Below are positions 39,520 to 52,201 of a stretch of 64,000 nucleotides of DNA, piece by piece. Both the position numbers and the translations under genes were made by a program. Position 1 is the stretch's first letter, and each line of letters begins with the position of its first letter. The stretch lies in the NCBI RefSeq assembly GCF_026151205.1, contig NC_087079.1, positions 16,300,945 through 16,364,944 on the forward strand, given 5' to 3'. A model generated the notes under the pieces. It had not been told where the DNA came from and searched no databases. It saw only the letters and a program-made list of their open reading frames with translations. This DNA comes from Bolinopsis microptera (taxonomy: Eukaryota > Ctenophora > Tentaculata > Lobata > Bolinopsidae).

Positions 39520-42027
39520 AAAATGAACAGCTCCAAATCCATGAAGTTCCATGATTGGCATGTTTTTCTAATCACTGATTAGTGATATTAATTAACTTAT
39601 AAGCATGGCCAGATAGTAAAGTTTCCTGAAAAGGTCACTACAAACAGATTTCTTGTTCTTGTTGCAAAACTGATTACAACGTGATTTATCAAGTAAGATT
39701 TCCGTTTAAAAACAGTTTTGCGCCCCCTGTATTTAACATTCAGATATGTCTCGGGAATGATAATTATGTGAGGCGCATATTGCAATTATTTATATTTATA
39801 TCATCTGTTAACAACATTGGAATTAAACTAATATATGCTGATGTTGATCATTTCGAAGATTAAATTTCGATGATTTTAACTTTATTGATGCGTTCTTTGT
39901 GTTAATCTTAATCTTATACAGTTATACCAATCTTTATGGTTTACAAATCAATTTACTTTTAGATGTCAACCTTAAAAGGTATCTCAACTTGTTATCGTTA
40001 ACCAAACAATATCTTTACATGCGCCTTTCCTCCAGTAAAACTTCACCATCATGATTGCTTAGTTTGAACATTGGATATGGGGACCCATCATTGTATACAA
40101 AATGGTCTTTATTTCTGGTACATGCTAGTTCATTGCTTTATAAGCGTGATTTTTCTTTCTGTTTACCGTGGGATTAAATTTATCCCCACGATTACCACCG
40201 GCCCAAAGCCACCAGTGGCGTAAAGTTGCCTGTTGGCGCCCCCCCCCCCCCCCACCGGAAAAAGAAAAAATCCCGAAAACTATGTTTTTGGGTAAGATAA
40301 GGTACTTTTTGGTGACATAACGGATTGAGTCATCTCAAAATAGGCTTTTGACAATAGCATTTTTGAGCCTTACTGATAGTATTAGTTTATAATTATACTA
40401 TACATTGCTTGTAGGGATGAGATCATTCCAAATGTTAGTGTAGGTGTACAGAAAGTTCTGGTTGGGATCATATTTATCTCTGTAATGGGATCAGAAGAAG
40501 ATTTTCTCATTTTTAGGGCAGAACTTGAATTGTATGATACATGTGCAGATTCTCCCGGATTCATAATAGCGAATAGCGTTTAGTGTGTTCAAGACAGTAG
40601 TCTTGTCTAGCATAATATGTTTATTATAAGTCTCGAACGTGCACATGCACATGTTAAGTAGTATCTTTATGATCAAAATCGGGGATTGGTAACAATTAGC
40701 AGTATTACTATTTGGACGCAATGAAACTACCGGACCAGATGTATGGGGACTTGCCACCCCATGGAACTTAATAAATATTATCGACTCTGTTTACATCGTT
40801 TCCTGTTAATATAAAAACCTCCGTTACAAATTGAACTGGGATCAATGTGTATAGGTGTATAGTGCCGTTTCTCCATGCCGGTTCGGCTTTGAATTTTAAG
40901 AGATTCATTAATCACCTGGATCGAATATAGAGGACTTCAAAGTCTCGTTTCGTATCCGTTTTATCGATTTGCATCAAACTGGATATAATAGCTTATGATG
41001 TTTGTTATACATACATACCTTCCTATGTAAAGGGTGACTCCCGATACATCGGAACGGTTTCAAACATCTGTGACTATATTTAATTCAGGAAGGAGTAACC
41101 TCTACCTGTACGAGAAATATTTATTATGTATGTTCGACGTAATTCGGTGACCTAAATGATTTGGGAAGAAATATGGGAATTTTACCGAAAACCGATTTTT
41201 TTCTTTTCCTTATTTTTAAAAACTGAAACCCCAATATTTGAGACAAATTAATTACAACTGAATTGCGCCCGTTAGGCTATAGGCGGACGCTAAATTTCCA
41301 TTATAACTGTCTTTATAAGTCCTATAAATTACAATTCTATATCATAATCTTAGCAAAATTCGTTCGAATATAATATATGCCATTCGCGATTAATTTGCAG
41401 TATTTTATGGACTACGTTCCACATTATAACTAAATCTTATACCCGTCCTGATTTCGATTTCGCATGCCCATTTATGGAATGTCACGTAATGCGTAACGCA
41501 TACAGTTTTAAAAGGAAATTCACGCGCATATAATCGGACAATTAGTTGCGTTCTGTTCGTTTGCTTTCGTTGAAAATGGAAAGTTATGATTCGCCAGCCT
41601 TGCGCTTATGCGCACCGCTGGCAGGATTTGCGTCATTTTAAGTGCACAATTCTACAATTGTAAAGTGATTTTATCGGTTTTCGATGTGGCTAGTTCTTCG
41701 GACTTATTTTGTGTTATTCTCAAAATCAGTTTTTATGTTCTGTACTTACTACGTAGAGTTAGTGATAGTCAAGAAAATGTAAAATGTTGGAATTGATTGC
41801 GATAGTTTTGCTTTTAATTTCTGTCTTTGTAATTGCAGCGGCAAAACTGTTTTCGAAATTGTTTTCGCCAATCCTTGTAGCTATGAAATAATGAAACTGA
41901 ATTCTTTGCAATTTGATCGATTGAGTTCAAAGTTAACATCCTTGAACATGGCTTGAAGTAAGGCGCAGCATTACCACAAAATCCCACTTTTTACGATGTG
42001 TGCTTACATTTATGAAGGAAGCACATG
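39520..42027. other. intergenic DNA with a hAT fragment, no gene supported
   Basis: 40211-40250 (CAGTGGCGTAAAGTTGCCTG, then TTGGCGCC and a C run) is one end of the 7244-7537 hAT-like family, without its partner. A 34-codon frame at 41785-41889 (IAIVLLLISVFVIAAA) encodes a single hydrophobic helix and is unsupported as a gene. Confidence 0.45.
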
Positions 42028-42168
42028 TATGCGGAGGGTAATGGCAGGTTTTGCTTTGTGGACCCACGAAAAACCTACCTTACCTACCCCTTTAAACCAC
42101 ACCCTCAAATAACTACACACTTCTAACCATCTTTATGCTTTTTTAAGAAAAAAGAAGTCGATGGAAAA
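42028..42168. repeat. dispersed repeat, copy 2 (first copy at 222-356)
   Basis: TATGCGGAGGGTAATG, CCACGAAAAACCTACC, CACTTCTA and ATGCTTTTTTAAGAAAAAAG match the segment near the window start in the same order. Confidence 0.6.
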
Positions 42169-42419
42169 AAAATCTTCTCTGATCAGCTTATCTACATGAG
42201 GATTTCATGGTCAGTGATTTTAGATATTTATTTAAAGTTATTTTTATTATTTCTTTTTATGGAAGAAATATCGACAAAAGAAGGATTTTAATGATTTAAA
42301 GATCACTAAGGATATATAATATATATCTCTTTTTTGTGTCGAAGATAATGTTTGACAGAACATGTTCTACTGCATAATACATTTTTCGAGTTTTTTTATT
42401 TTTTATTATTATAATTTAT

Positions 42420-42650
42420 ATGAGAAAGAGAAACGTAATCTATATAACGCGTGGTGAGTTAGGACTCATTAATGTAATAGATTTGGACAAGATTTGTAGT
42501 GCTGTAATTAGTTTTTTAAAACCATTGGAAAAACACGGAGACAAATTTACACTTTTATCTTTTGAAGGTGAATTTACGAAAAAAAACGGTGTCACGTTGA
42601 CTGACAAATACTACACTAAAAACACTCATCTATTCAAGTTTAAACACTAA
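42420..42650 (+). other. 76-codon AT-rich open frame, not recognised
   Basis: MRKRNVIYITRGELG, then ISFLKPLEKHGDKFTLLSFEG and a lysine-rich tail. No signal peptide, cysteine or known motif. It lies between a dispersed repeat and a satellite; a gene is possible but unsupported. Confidence 0.2.
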
Positions 42651-42934
42651 ACAGCCGCTGAGCTTCGTATTTACCAAGAAAAAACACCCCTCCTTCCTTA
42701 TACCGGGGACTGTTTAAACTGTTTTAAACTGCGCGTAAATGGGGATTTTTACTACTTATTTGTAAAATTTTATAATATTTGTAATATTGGTAATTTATTA
42801 TTTATATTGTTGTCTGCTTCCGTCTAATATGTTCACATTCATTTCCATTGTTGTGAGGGTCTATCAGCACTGGTAGTTGTTGTACGTCATGTTGTCTTCA
42901 GCATTCCTAGTAATGTTATCCTGTTCTCAGTTTA

Positions 42935-43885
42935 CAAGCTGGCAGTGTAAAAGGATCTTGCCTTGTAGTCGGCAGTAATACAGTATGGTATGCGGCGGCA
43001 ACTCCTCAGTCCAGATAGTTTACAAGCCTGGCAGTGTAAAAGGAATCTTGCCTGTATTCGGCAGTATAACAGTGGTTTCTGCGGCCACTATCCGTCCAGA
43101 TAGTTTAACAGGCTGGCAGTGTAAAAGGATCTTGCCTTGTAGTCGGCAGTAAACAGTGGTATCTGCGGCCCACTTTCAGTCCAGATAGTTTACTGGCCCC
43201 TGGCAGTGTAAAAGGAATTTGCCTTGTAGTCGGCAGTAACAGGTGGTATCTGCGGCACTATCAGTCCCAGATAGTTTACAGGCCTGCCTGGCAGTGTAAA
43301 AGGAATCTTGGCCTTGTATCTTAGTCGGCAGTAAACAGTGGTATCTGCGGCACTATCCGCTCCGGATAGTTTACAGGCCTGCTGTGTAAAAGGAATCGTG
43401 CATTGTAGTCGGCCTGTAAACAGTGGTATTGCGGCACTATCAGTCCAGATAGTTTACAGGCTGCAGTGTAAAAGGAATCTTGCCTTGTAGTCCGGCGTAA
43501 ACAGTGGTATCTTGCGGCACTATCAGTCCCAGATAGTTTACAGGCCTGGCAGTGTAATAAGGGAATATTGCCTTGTAGTCGGCCAGTAAAACAGTGGTAT
43601 CTGCGGCACTTTCTGTCCAGATAGTATTACAGGCCTGGCCGTGTAAAAGGAATCTTGCCCTTGTAGTCCGGCAGTAAACAGTGGTATATGCGGCATATCC
43701 GTCCAGATAGTTTATCTAGGTGGCAGCTGTAAAAGGGAATCTTGCCTTGTAGTCGGCAGTAAACATTGGTATCTGCGGCACTATCAGTCAGTTAGTTTAC
43801 AGGCCTGGCAGTGTAAAAGGGTTCTTGCCTTGTAGTCGGCATATACAGTGGTATCTGCGGCACTATCAGTCCAGATAGGTTTTCT
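42935..43885. repeat. satellite array, 84-bp unit, about 11 copies
   Basis: The unit includes AGATAGTTTACAGGCCTGGC, AGTGTAAAAGGAATCTTGCC, TTGTAGTCGGCAGTAAACAG and TGGTATCTGCGGCACTATCA. Copies differ mainly by 1-base insertions and deletions (for example CAGTCCCAG for CAGTCCAG) and rarely by substitutions. Confidence 0.9.
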
Positions 43886-43889
43886 ATTA

Positions 43890-44730
43890 GGCCCAAAATA
43901 AAATGGAGGATCTCATACGGCCATTGTTGCTAGGGAGTTGCTGGTTTCCAGTTTGCTCTTGTACAAAGCATGGATTCTCCCACCTATATCAGCTGTATTT
44001 GGCCAAGGACCAAGCCTCGTCAGTCGTCGGCCGCAATAATGTGCCTTGATCTATCTCCTCTTTGGAGCGAGGCCATGATCCCAAACTAATTCTGTGTTTA
44101 ACGCATTTGATGCCAATGACTTGTGTGTATGATTTAACCCTAATAATACCCCATAGCGTCATAGGGACCCTTGGCCCCTTTGTATGTTTGCTTTTCCGTC
44201 AATCCAAGGACTGTCATTTGATCATCACATGTCGCCATAAAAATGCTTGTTCCACCCCCGCTGAAATGCAGGAATAAGATGAGAGGGTTATTGGTTAATA
44301 TTGGTATTAGATTACTAAGCAATAAGGTTCATTGCTCGGAGTTGCGACCAATGTTTAGAAAAGTTTGTCCATTTCAGTTTTTTGAACAAAGATTTGTCTT
44401 GAAAGAGACTCTTTTGTAGAGAGATTCCTCAGGTGGAGTATATTGTGAGATGAAATATTACCTGCTTGCTGCAAGATGCAGGGGACGCGAGCTCACAACC
44501 ACTATAAAAAGATGAAAACATAATGTTTTGGATAGAAAGAAATGTGATTGATGATCAGAACACCGTTGCTCCAATCAGCACGTCTTGGAAAGATGGTCAG
44601 TTTTACAATCCGCAAACTTTGTACATTAAACAATCACGTGGGCCGTGATACTGTATCCACTATACCACGAGACCCCATTAACGGCCGTATGGTTATATTG
44701 AACCACATACTGAGCAATATTCTACAGGGG
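43890..44730. other. no gene seen
   Basis: Mixed-composition DNA between the satellite and the repeat mosaic. The ORFs at 44062-44277 and 44140-44322 oppose each other and show no domain. Confidence 0.5.
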
Positions 44731-44734
44731 TTTA

Positions 44735-45123
44735 AGGGATTAACCCTAAAATTTGTTGGTGAAACTTGTTTTCGGATTGTAGTTGACCACAAAACTGTTT
44801 CCACAATCCACATTTTAATAGATATTGAGCTATAGTTCAAGATAATTATGTAGTTTAGGCTTACCTTTCATAGAAATGTTGAAACTCTTGACAATTTATA
44901 GGTTGAAATTCTATCCAAATTTGGTGGTATGCCCAAATATGTAATATGGTTTTTTGTATTACAAGTTCAGCGCTTAAATTCTGAGATGTTGGGTATGTAG
45001 AGGTTATTTTAAGGCTGGGGACACCATCTCGAAAGTTGGGACACTGTTTGTTGTCAACTACTATCTCGAAGGTAAGTGTTATAAGCAAGATGTTAAAAAC
45101 GATGGCGTGACCCCCCCCCCCCA
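44735..45123. mobile_element. diverged relative of the 56.6-kb palindromic element
   Basis: GTGAAACTTGTTTTCGGATT and AGTTGACCA on the left, TAGGCTTACCTTTCATA in the middle, and a C run after GTGA on the right. These are in the same order as parts of 56630-57880 (GTGAAACTTGTTTTCGAGAT, TAGGCTTACCTTCCATA, C run). It is shorter and not a clean palindrome. Confidence 0.5.
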
Positions 45124-45265
45124 CCCCCTTGTACTCGTAATTTTTCTGTTTTTATAGATCTGGAAACATTGTCCGTCTCGGAAAGTGTTCAATATAACAC
45201 ATTACGGGGTGATGAGTGGATCACCTGTGGATTGTCTAAGAAACCAAACCAACCCCTCAAAAACT

Positions 45266-46070
45266 TAAAATAAAGATGTTCGTCTGTCGAACTTGGTACA
45301 GAGTAGTAGGATATTGATTTACTTGAAGATTACACCCGCCGCGCCCCATGGTTTACAAACATATTGATAATGATATAAGAAGTAGGGACGGTGACAACAC
45401 TATAGCCTGCACAAAAGAGATCATCGACGACTATTGTTATTAAAAAGTAGCACAATATCTTATCGAGCTCACGTTATATAAAATCTCTGACAGTTAAACT
45501 CAGCATCACTACGAAATGACCATGTTGAGTTCCCCTCCTCTCATTAGACTGGAACGATAACAAGTTGTGTCAGCTATGTTGGAATGCAGTATTGTAACAA
45601 TAGTTAATAGCTAATACAATATAAGTTGCCCCCTTCCTGGGGCAGGAAGACTGGGGCAGGAATTTGAGCCAAATTGAAGATCAACAATCCATTGTTACAA
45701 CAATGACATTGCATTCCAACATAGCTGACATTGCTGAACTAACGTCAACAATCTTAAAAGTGACCGGTGACAAGAAAAAAACAATTTTTCAAGAAAACAA
45801 CAATTTTTTATTTAAATCAATTATAGCAACAATTTGAAAAACTTAGTGACCCGATGAGCCGGTAAGTGACCCGATGAGCCCCACTTCTTGTCAAATTATT
45901 TTTTGGATTACGACCCAATCATGAAGTAAAAAGTATAAGCTGCAGCTTAACGGCAAAATAAAGCTAATTTTATGCTTGCCAGCATTGTGATAAATTTTTC
46001 GGTTTCTTCTTTGTTGGTCAACTACTATCTCGAAGGCAAGTGTATAAGCAAAATGTAATAAAATGACGTG

Positions 46071-46105
<35 letters not shown>

Positions 46106-47337
46106 TAACTCGTACTCTGTTTTAAATATCTGGTACATTGTTCGCTCGATATGTTGTTCAATATAACACATTACGGGGTCATGAAGTAATCACTGTGGAT
46201 TAGTCAGCCCACCACATACTGCCAGGTCCGAGGGCGTACTCCCAACTCCCAAATGTGAACCACACAGATGACAGAAGGGGATGTTAAACAGGCAGATAGA
46301 CACGACGCAATTTGATGTTGTAAAACGGTTAAAAAAACAAATAATTTGAGGACAACATGACACTCCAAAACTTTGAACATAACACGAGGAAATATGGACA
46401 GAACTGAACAAGAACAAAAACCACATTCAAAGACTGAGGAATCAGGAGGACTCTGCAACCCAGGAATAAACTACTTAGCTATGATCGCTCAATAATCGGT
46501 TTGGTATCGACGCTACATACTTTGATTTTCCGACTTTAAAGCTGACTTAAGAAACCAGGGAATTAGTTTTACCTTCCTAAAATTAAATCGTTGATTTTAC
46601 TTTTATATCACTTTCTTTTTTTTCTTTCTTCAAAACATTCCAGTACTTTGTGCAGAAAGTTGGAGATTAAAAATTTTGGAAGCATGTGCCATGTAGGGAT
46701 ATACACCTGATATCGATCGTAAATTTACTATCTATACTAAAAATACTCTAGTACAATTGTAACTGCAGTTTTACAGAACTCTAAATGCTTAATGAACACA
46801 CTTGCAGGTACCACCCGTATTCACACTCAGAACTGAGTTTAGTCAATTTCCGATACGAGATTGGGGACGGGTTCTATAAACAAACAAACAAGTAAGACTA
46901 AGAGCCGAACCAACGTCAAAAACTTAAGATGTTCGTCTGTCGAACTTGGTACAGAGTAGCAGGATATTGATTTACTTGAAGATTACACCCGCCGGGCCCC
47001 ATGGTTTACAAACATATTGATATAAGAATTATAAATACAATGGGTATGGTTTTCAGCAAGAGAAAAATGAGTGGAATCCGTCCTCAGCGATCAAGTCAAA
47101 GACACGTCACCCCTCTGTTTCTAACTTGTTTGCACGTTTTTTAGACTCAGTGACATCCACTGATCCAGTTATATTCCCAATCTAGACATCTGAATCAGAT
47201 TACGATTATATCTTTATATATATTTCCGGGAACCGACACTTATAAGCCCCTCTGTCCAGGAAGCTAGGGACTTATTGATTCAATTCCAACTAATCATGAT
47301 CCCTCCATTTACTGCGCTCTGATCTGATCTACCCCTA
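45266..47337. repeat. segmental duplication, copy 1 (continues at 48986-49207)
   Basis: 45266-46655 matches 55229-56515 at high identity (GATGTTCGTCTGTCGAACTT at the start, AACATTCCAGTACTTTGTGCA at the end). 47097-47337 matches 56560-56625 plus 57885-58049. After the Helitron pair the match resumes at 48986. 46660-47095 is extra in this copy and contains a second partial version of the first 110 bp. ORFs such as 46190-46458 are present in both copies and are not conserved genes. Confidence 0.85.
45986..46106. mobile_element. about 120-bp insertion ending in a C run
   Basis: Present here and at 55860-55973, but absent from the third copy, where GTGATAACTCGTACTC (49358-49373) runs straight through. 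It contains TTGGTCAACTACTATCTCGA, shared with the right arm of the 56.6-kb palindrome, and about 33 C at its end. It is likely a terminal remnant of that element family. Confidence 0.6.
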
Positions 47338-48103
47338 TCACCTTAATAACACCAGAATGTGTGTGTGTGTGTGTGTCTGTCTGTCTGTCTGTCCGTGTGT
47401 AATTTCCGGTCGGTTATACAAAAAAAACGGTAAGAGTTACGGGACTGATTTTTTCGGTATAGTGTCGACAAAACTCTGATGAAGCCCATAGGAAATTTTT
47501 TTAAAAATCGGCCGATGGTAAGTGGTTTAATCGATGGTTTTGTACCACAAATGTTACATAAAATTGCGTGAGCAGAACGGCAAGAGTTACGGGACTTGCT
47601 CTCTCTCTCTCATTACTGTGTAATATGTTATAGCTGCATTTAAGTAGCGTCATAATTGGATTAGCCTGGAAGATTTGCTGTAATGTTATACCTTAAGCTT
47701 ATTAGGGGAGGGGGGACTGTTAGTGTTTGGGGTCTGTTTGGACTGCAGAGAGAGAGAGAGAGAGAGAGTTCATACGACAATGTTATGCGTGTTTTCAAAT
47801 ATAATATGCGGGTGTGGTGCGGAGTTAACAAGGGTTAATTTCTATAACGATTTAAATAAAAATAGAAAGCGGTTCAAGACGGGAGTGATGAGGTGTAATA
47901 ATCGGTGTTCAGACCTTATGATCATGGAGTGTGGTGCCTCATGGCTAATAATGACTTAATTATCCACAAGAAATAACTGATTATGAGATTATTGTTTAAG
48001 AAACTATTGGGTCACCTAATGCGGGTTTTGACTCTGCGGGTAATTACTCCTACCCTTTTTAACTGCGGCAGTGAAATCCCGGCCGTAGGCCGGGTTACAC
48101 TAG
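47338..48103 (+). mobile_element. non-autonomous Helitron, first of a tandem pair
   Basis: It starts TCACCTTAATAACACCAGAA and ends with the hairpin CCCGGCCGTAGGCCGGG followed 6 bp later by CTAG, inserted between A and T: the TC...CTRR ends and A/T target of Helitrons. It contains a GT microsatellite near the start, GTTACGGGACTG words, a GA tract and GGTTAATTTCTATAACG. No Rep/helicase frame. Confidence 0.85.
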
Positions 48104-48985
<882 letters not shown>

Positions 48986-49207
48986 TACTCTTATACTTCT
49001 AGATTCCTCGCATTTTTTGATAACATCTACACCTAGATTCCTCGCATTTTTTGATAACATTTACTTCTAGATTGGATGAGAATAGACCATGCTGACCCAC
49101 CAGATGAATTACTTCTAGATTCTTCGCATTTTTTATTTACATGATAAATATTTGTCTCTACTAGTAGTACTAGTAGTACTACTACTAGTAAAAAAGCAAG
49201 TCTTTCA
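48986..49207. repeat. segmental duplication, copy 1, right part
   Basis: Matches 58050-58215 (ATTGGATGAGAATAGACCAT, ACTAGTAGTACTACTACTAG, AAGCAAGTCTTTCA), with an extra local duplication of a TTCCTCGCATTTTTTGATAA word here. Confidence 0.8.
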
Positions 49208-49620
49208 GAAGACTACCGGTGACGGTAAGTGACCCGATGAGCCCCACTTCTTGATCTTGTCAAATTTTTTTTTGGATTACGACCCAATCATGAAGTAAAA
49301 AGTATAAGCTGCAGTTTAACGGCAAAATAAAGCTAATTTTATGCTTGCCAGCATTGTGATAACTCGTACTCTGTTTTAAATATCTGGTACATTGTTCGCT
49401 CGGTATGTTGTTCAATATAACACATTACGGGGTCATGAAGTAATCAGTGTGGATTAGTCAGCCCACCACATACTGCCAGGTCCGAGGGCGTACTCCCAAA
49501 TGTGAACCACACAGATGACAGAAGGGGATGTTAAACAGGTAGATAGACACGACGCAATTTGATGTTGTAAAACGGTTAAAAAAAACAAATAATTTGAGGA
49601 CAACATGACACTCCAAAACT
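49208..49620. repeat. third partial copy of the duplicated segment
   Basis: Matches 45840-46375 and 55735-56230 (CCCGATGAGCCCCACTTCTT through GACACTCCAAAACT), but lacks the 120-bp C-run insertion. The ORFs at 49454-49687 are the same repeat frame as in the other copies. Confidence 0.8.
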
Positions 49621-50600
49621 GATTGATTTCTTTGACTCTTCTCCGACATTTGTTTTCAATAGCCATCATTCCTTCTCGACTGTACACAATTTAATTTGTG
49701 AAGGAGTTCGCCTCTATCATGATAAAGTGACTGAGTGCTGCCCCCTTAATTTTACTGTTAGCGTGGTATAACAAACTCGAAGTTGAACAGGTTGCAACTG
49801 TAATCTGGTCTATTAGAAGAATCTTTTAGAAAATTAATGATCTTGTCAGCTGCCTACTACTCATTGATCACCTTTTTACATTTAGCTTGCAGTCGTTTCT
49901 TTCTGGGATTTTGCCCTAAGAATGAGAAACAAGCTTCACAATTTCAGTGTTAAGCTGCAAAGGCAACAAATAAACAAATAAAACGATAATTTCTGGATTT
50001 TTTTGCTACATATCTAAAAGTGTGCACACATGATAAATTTAACTCGCAAAATAAAAGTGAATCTTAGTTTCGTCGAAACTTGAAAATTTTTAAATATTTT
50101 TTTAAAGTTAAGAAAGAAAAATATAACAAAAAATTCTTGCTACTTAAAAAGCTACCGTGAACAAAGTTTAATAAATGATGATGAACAAGATCTTCCACAA
50201 CAAACCGAATATCTAAAGACGCGGTACTATTTTTTTCTTTAAAAAACTTACAAGAGATTAAATTTATACAATTTATTCAATTCGTGTTAAATGTTTTTAT
50301 AATGTTTTTTTAAATGTTCGTTTCTTTTTCAAAATGCATCATTCAACTCCAAAAACTGCCACAGAGAGTGGGGACTGCAAAACCCAAAAAACATTCCATA
50401 AGATAATTTGAGAAGGTAGGCTACTTTCTTTTTGCTTTATGCGCTTTCCATCAAGGCTAAATCCACGAGCATATTCCTGTAATTAAACGTTATGTTATGT
50501 TTAAACTTTAAAAAGCGAAAATGGTTGAAATAGCAAAAATGGTAAAATAGCAAATATGGTGAGATAGCACAAATTATGAAATAGTAAAAATGGTGATGAC
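49621..50600. other. AT-rich intergenic DNA, no gene seen
   Basis: Downstream of the first secreted-protein gene. 50515-50600 has a short AAAAATGGT/AAATAGCAAA repeat. Nothing else recognised. Confidence 0.6.
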
Positions 50601-50607
50601 ATAGGCA

Positions 50608-51075
50608 TTAGGTGCCCAATAATTTTAAATACTTGAAAGTTGGGCAGCTGGCTGGTTCCTTGAAGCAAATGTAATCGACCATAGCGCTCCATATAGCATT
50701 CAGCTTAGCAGTAAGTTTTGTATCGGCAAAAATTTTCTTCGATACGGTGGTCAGGCTAGCTATTAAATCTGCTTGAGACATATTGCCAGTGTCATTGACA
50801 ATGCTTCTTGCTTGAGAGCACTCCTTGGAGTTAGGTGTTGCATCACAGTTCACTGTTCCTTCGTCCAACTTCTCCAATAGTACTCCAGCCGTCATGACGT
50901 CACAGGCCGCCTGTCCTGCTGCACCGCGAGAACATTCAAACGTCTTGAACAAGCTGTCAATATTGATTACAGCTGCTGCAGCTGCCGGAAACTTCTTAGC
51001 AATTTCTTGCAAATCGGCTCCATAATCACCTGCATCTGCAACTGCAGCAAACATTAGCACCAAGATCACAATCAT
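50608..51075 (-). CDS. small secreted six-cysteine protein, paralogue 1
   Basis: 155 aa in one uninterrupted frame. MIVILVLMFAAVADAG is a short signal peptide. The mature part is predicted mostly helical, with cysteines at 48, 58, 77, 86, 137 and 144 (FECSRG, AACD, VNCD, KECS, YICF, ASCP), suggesting three disulphides. It ends FKYLKLLGT. The paralogue at 52202-52744 keeps all six cysteines, the SLFK/SVLK-x-x-x-CSR stretch, LNAI and KYLKL. The ATG is right because the upstream sequence, although conserved between the two genes (CAATCTCTTAGCGA), differs in length by a non-multiple of three before this Met. No intron is visible in the coding part. I do not recognise the family; a lineage-restricted extracellular protein (defence, venom-like or mucus) is inference. 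Confidence 0.75.
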   Translation of the reverse strand: MIVILVLMFAAVADAGDYGADLQEIAKKFPAAAAAVINIDSLFKTFECSRGAAGQAACDVMTAGVLLEKLDEGTVNCDATPNSKECSQARSIVNDTGNMSQADLIASLTTVSKKIFADTKLTAKLNAIWSAMVDYICFKEPASCPTFKYLKLLGT

Positions 51076-52000
51076 ATCGGGCTACTTCGCTAAGAGATTG
51101 TTTGTTAGCGAATAAATAAGAAACATTTTGATTAAAGCAGCTCATCACATATGTGTTTACATGGCACACAGGCATGGTATGTCTCATGGAATCTCAAGTT
51201 GCTTTATGAAACAAAGGTTGACATAATAGTATTTTAGCGAGGAGAGCAGTAAATTATCACACATGACAACAATGAAAATCGTTACAATAATTCCAACATT
51301 AATAAAGCAATTATTTCGTGCAACCAGTTTTATAGCACTTCAACTAGATGGTTCGTATTAGTGATGATTCTGATGCAATATTTTTAGTCATTCCGTTTGT
51401 TACGACAAGGAAAATGCTCTTTATCAGGAAAAGGGAATGGCCGAAGTTTCAATGTTACAAACGGAATAACTATAAATTTTGCAACAGAATCATTACAATT
51501 GTGCGACTAATAAAAATGTTTTGATTACACGTTTGTATTAGTATTGTAAGTTAAAAAGGTTGGAGCACTGAGAGAAAAATGCCAATTCTTGGTTGCCCAG
51601 AAAAAAGTTCTTTTTAGAGTCATTCCTATTCGTTATGCGAAAACGGTTATATCGTACAACCATAAGCTTACAAAGGGGTAGAACGAAGTCTAACCTGGTC
51701 AAAGCTAGGGAGTTCAAAAAACTAAAATAGGTTTGTTAAAAGTTAAGAGGAAGAAAAGAAAATGTTTGCTTCATGAAACAACTTGAACTACCGTAAACAA
51801 AGGTTTAATATGACAAGTTTTTCTACCTCAAATTAAATACGATATATTTTTTTCTGAAAATGGAGAAAATACATGCTTCTTGCTTGAGATAATCTAAGAA
51901 GGTAGCTAAGTCTTTTTTACTTCGGGACCCCAGGTTATAATGTTCATAACCAACCGAATAAAGATTCGGTAAAATAACAGGCGCCGCCCATCAAAGTCTT
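51076..52000. other. spacer between the two secreted-protein genes
   Basis: No coding exon seen. The first 60 bp are similar to the upstream region of the paralogue, so they were duplicated with the gene. 51930-51992 is an R5 repeat copy. Confidence 0.55.
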
Positions 52001-52201
52001 TTCTTTCTTTGTCAGCCTCATTAAGGTGCACCACCAGCTTCCAAGTCTGCCACGTCACCCATCAGTGCTCTGAAATTAAACGTTTTGCTCACACTACAAC
52101 TATTTGCCATCATAGGAAATATGTCAAATTCATTTTTGTCATTTTTTTCATCGATATCGAAAATGGCTACAATATTTTTGACTTTTCTTGTTATTTTCAT
52201 T

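Noticed and set aside
40382-40757. ORFs on the minus strand with LNAIRYYESGRICTC
   Set aside because: Opposing strand also open, no domain, no splice sites that help; treated as chance.
42935-43885. CRISPR-like array
   Set aside because: Repeats are directly contiguous 84-bp satellite units with no unique spacers, in a eukaryotic genome.
46190-46458. 84-aa ORF also present at 56067-56318 and partly at 49454-49687
   Set aside because: It is carried by the duplicated repeat segment, differs in length between copies through indels, and shows no domain, so conservation reflects recent DNA duplication.
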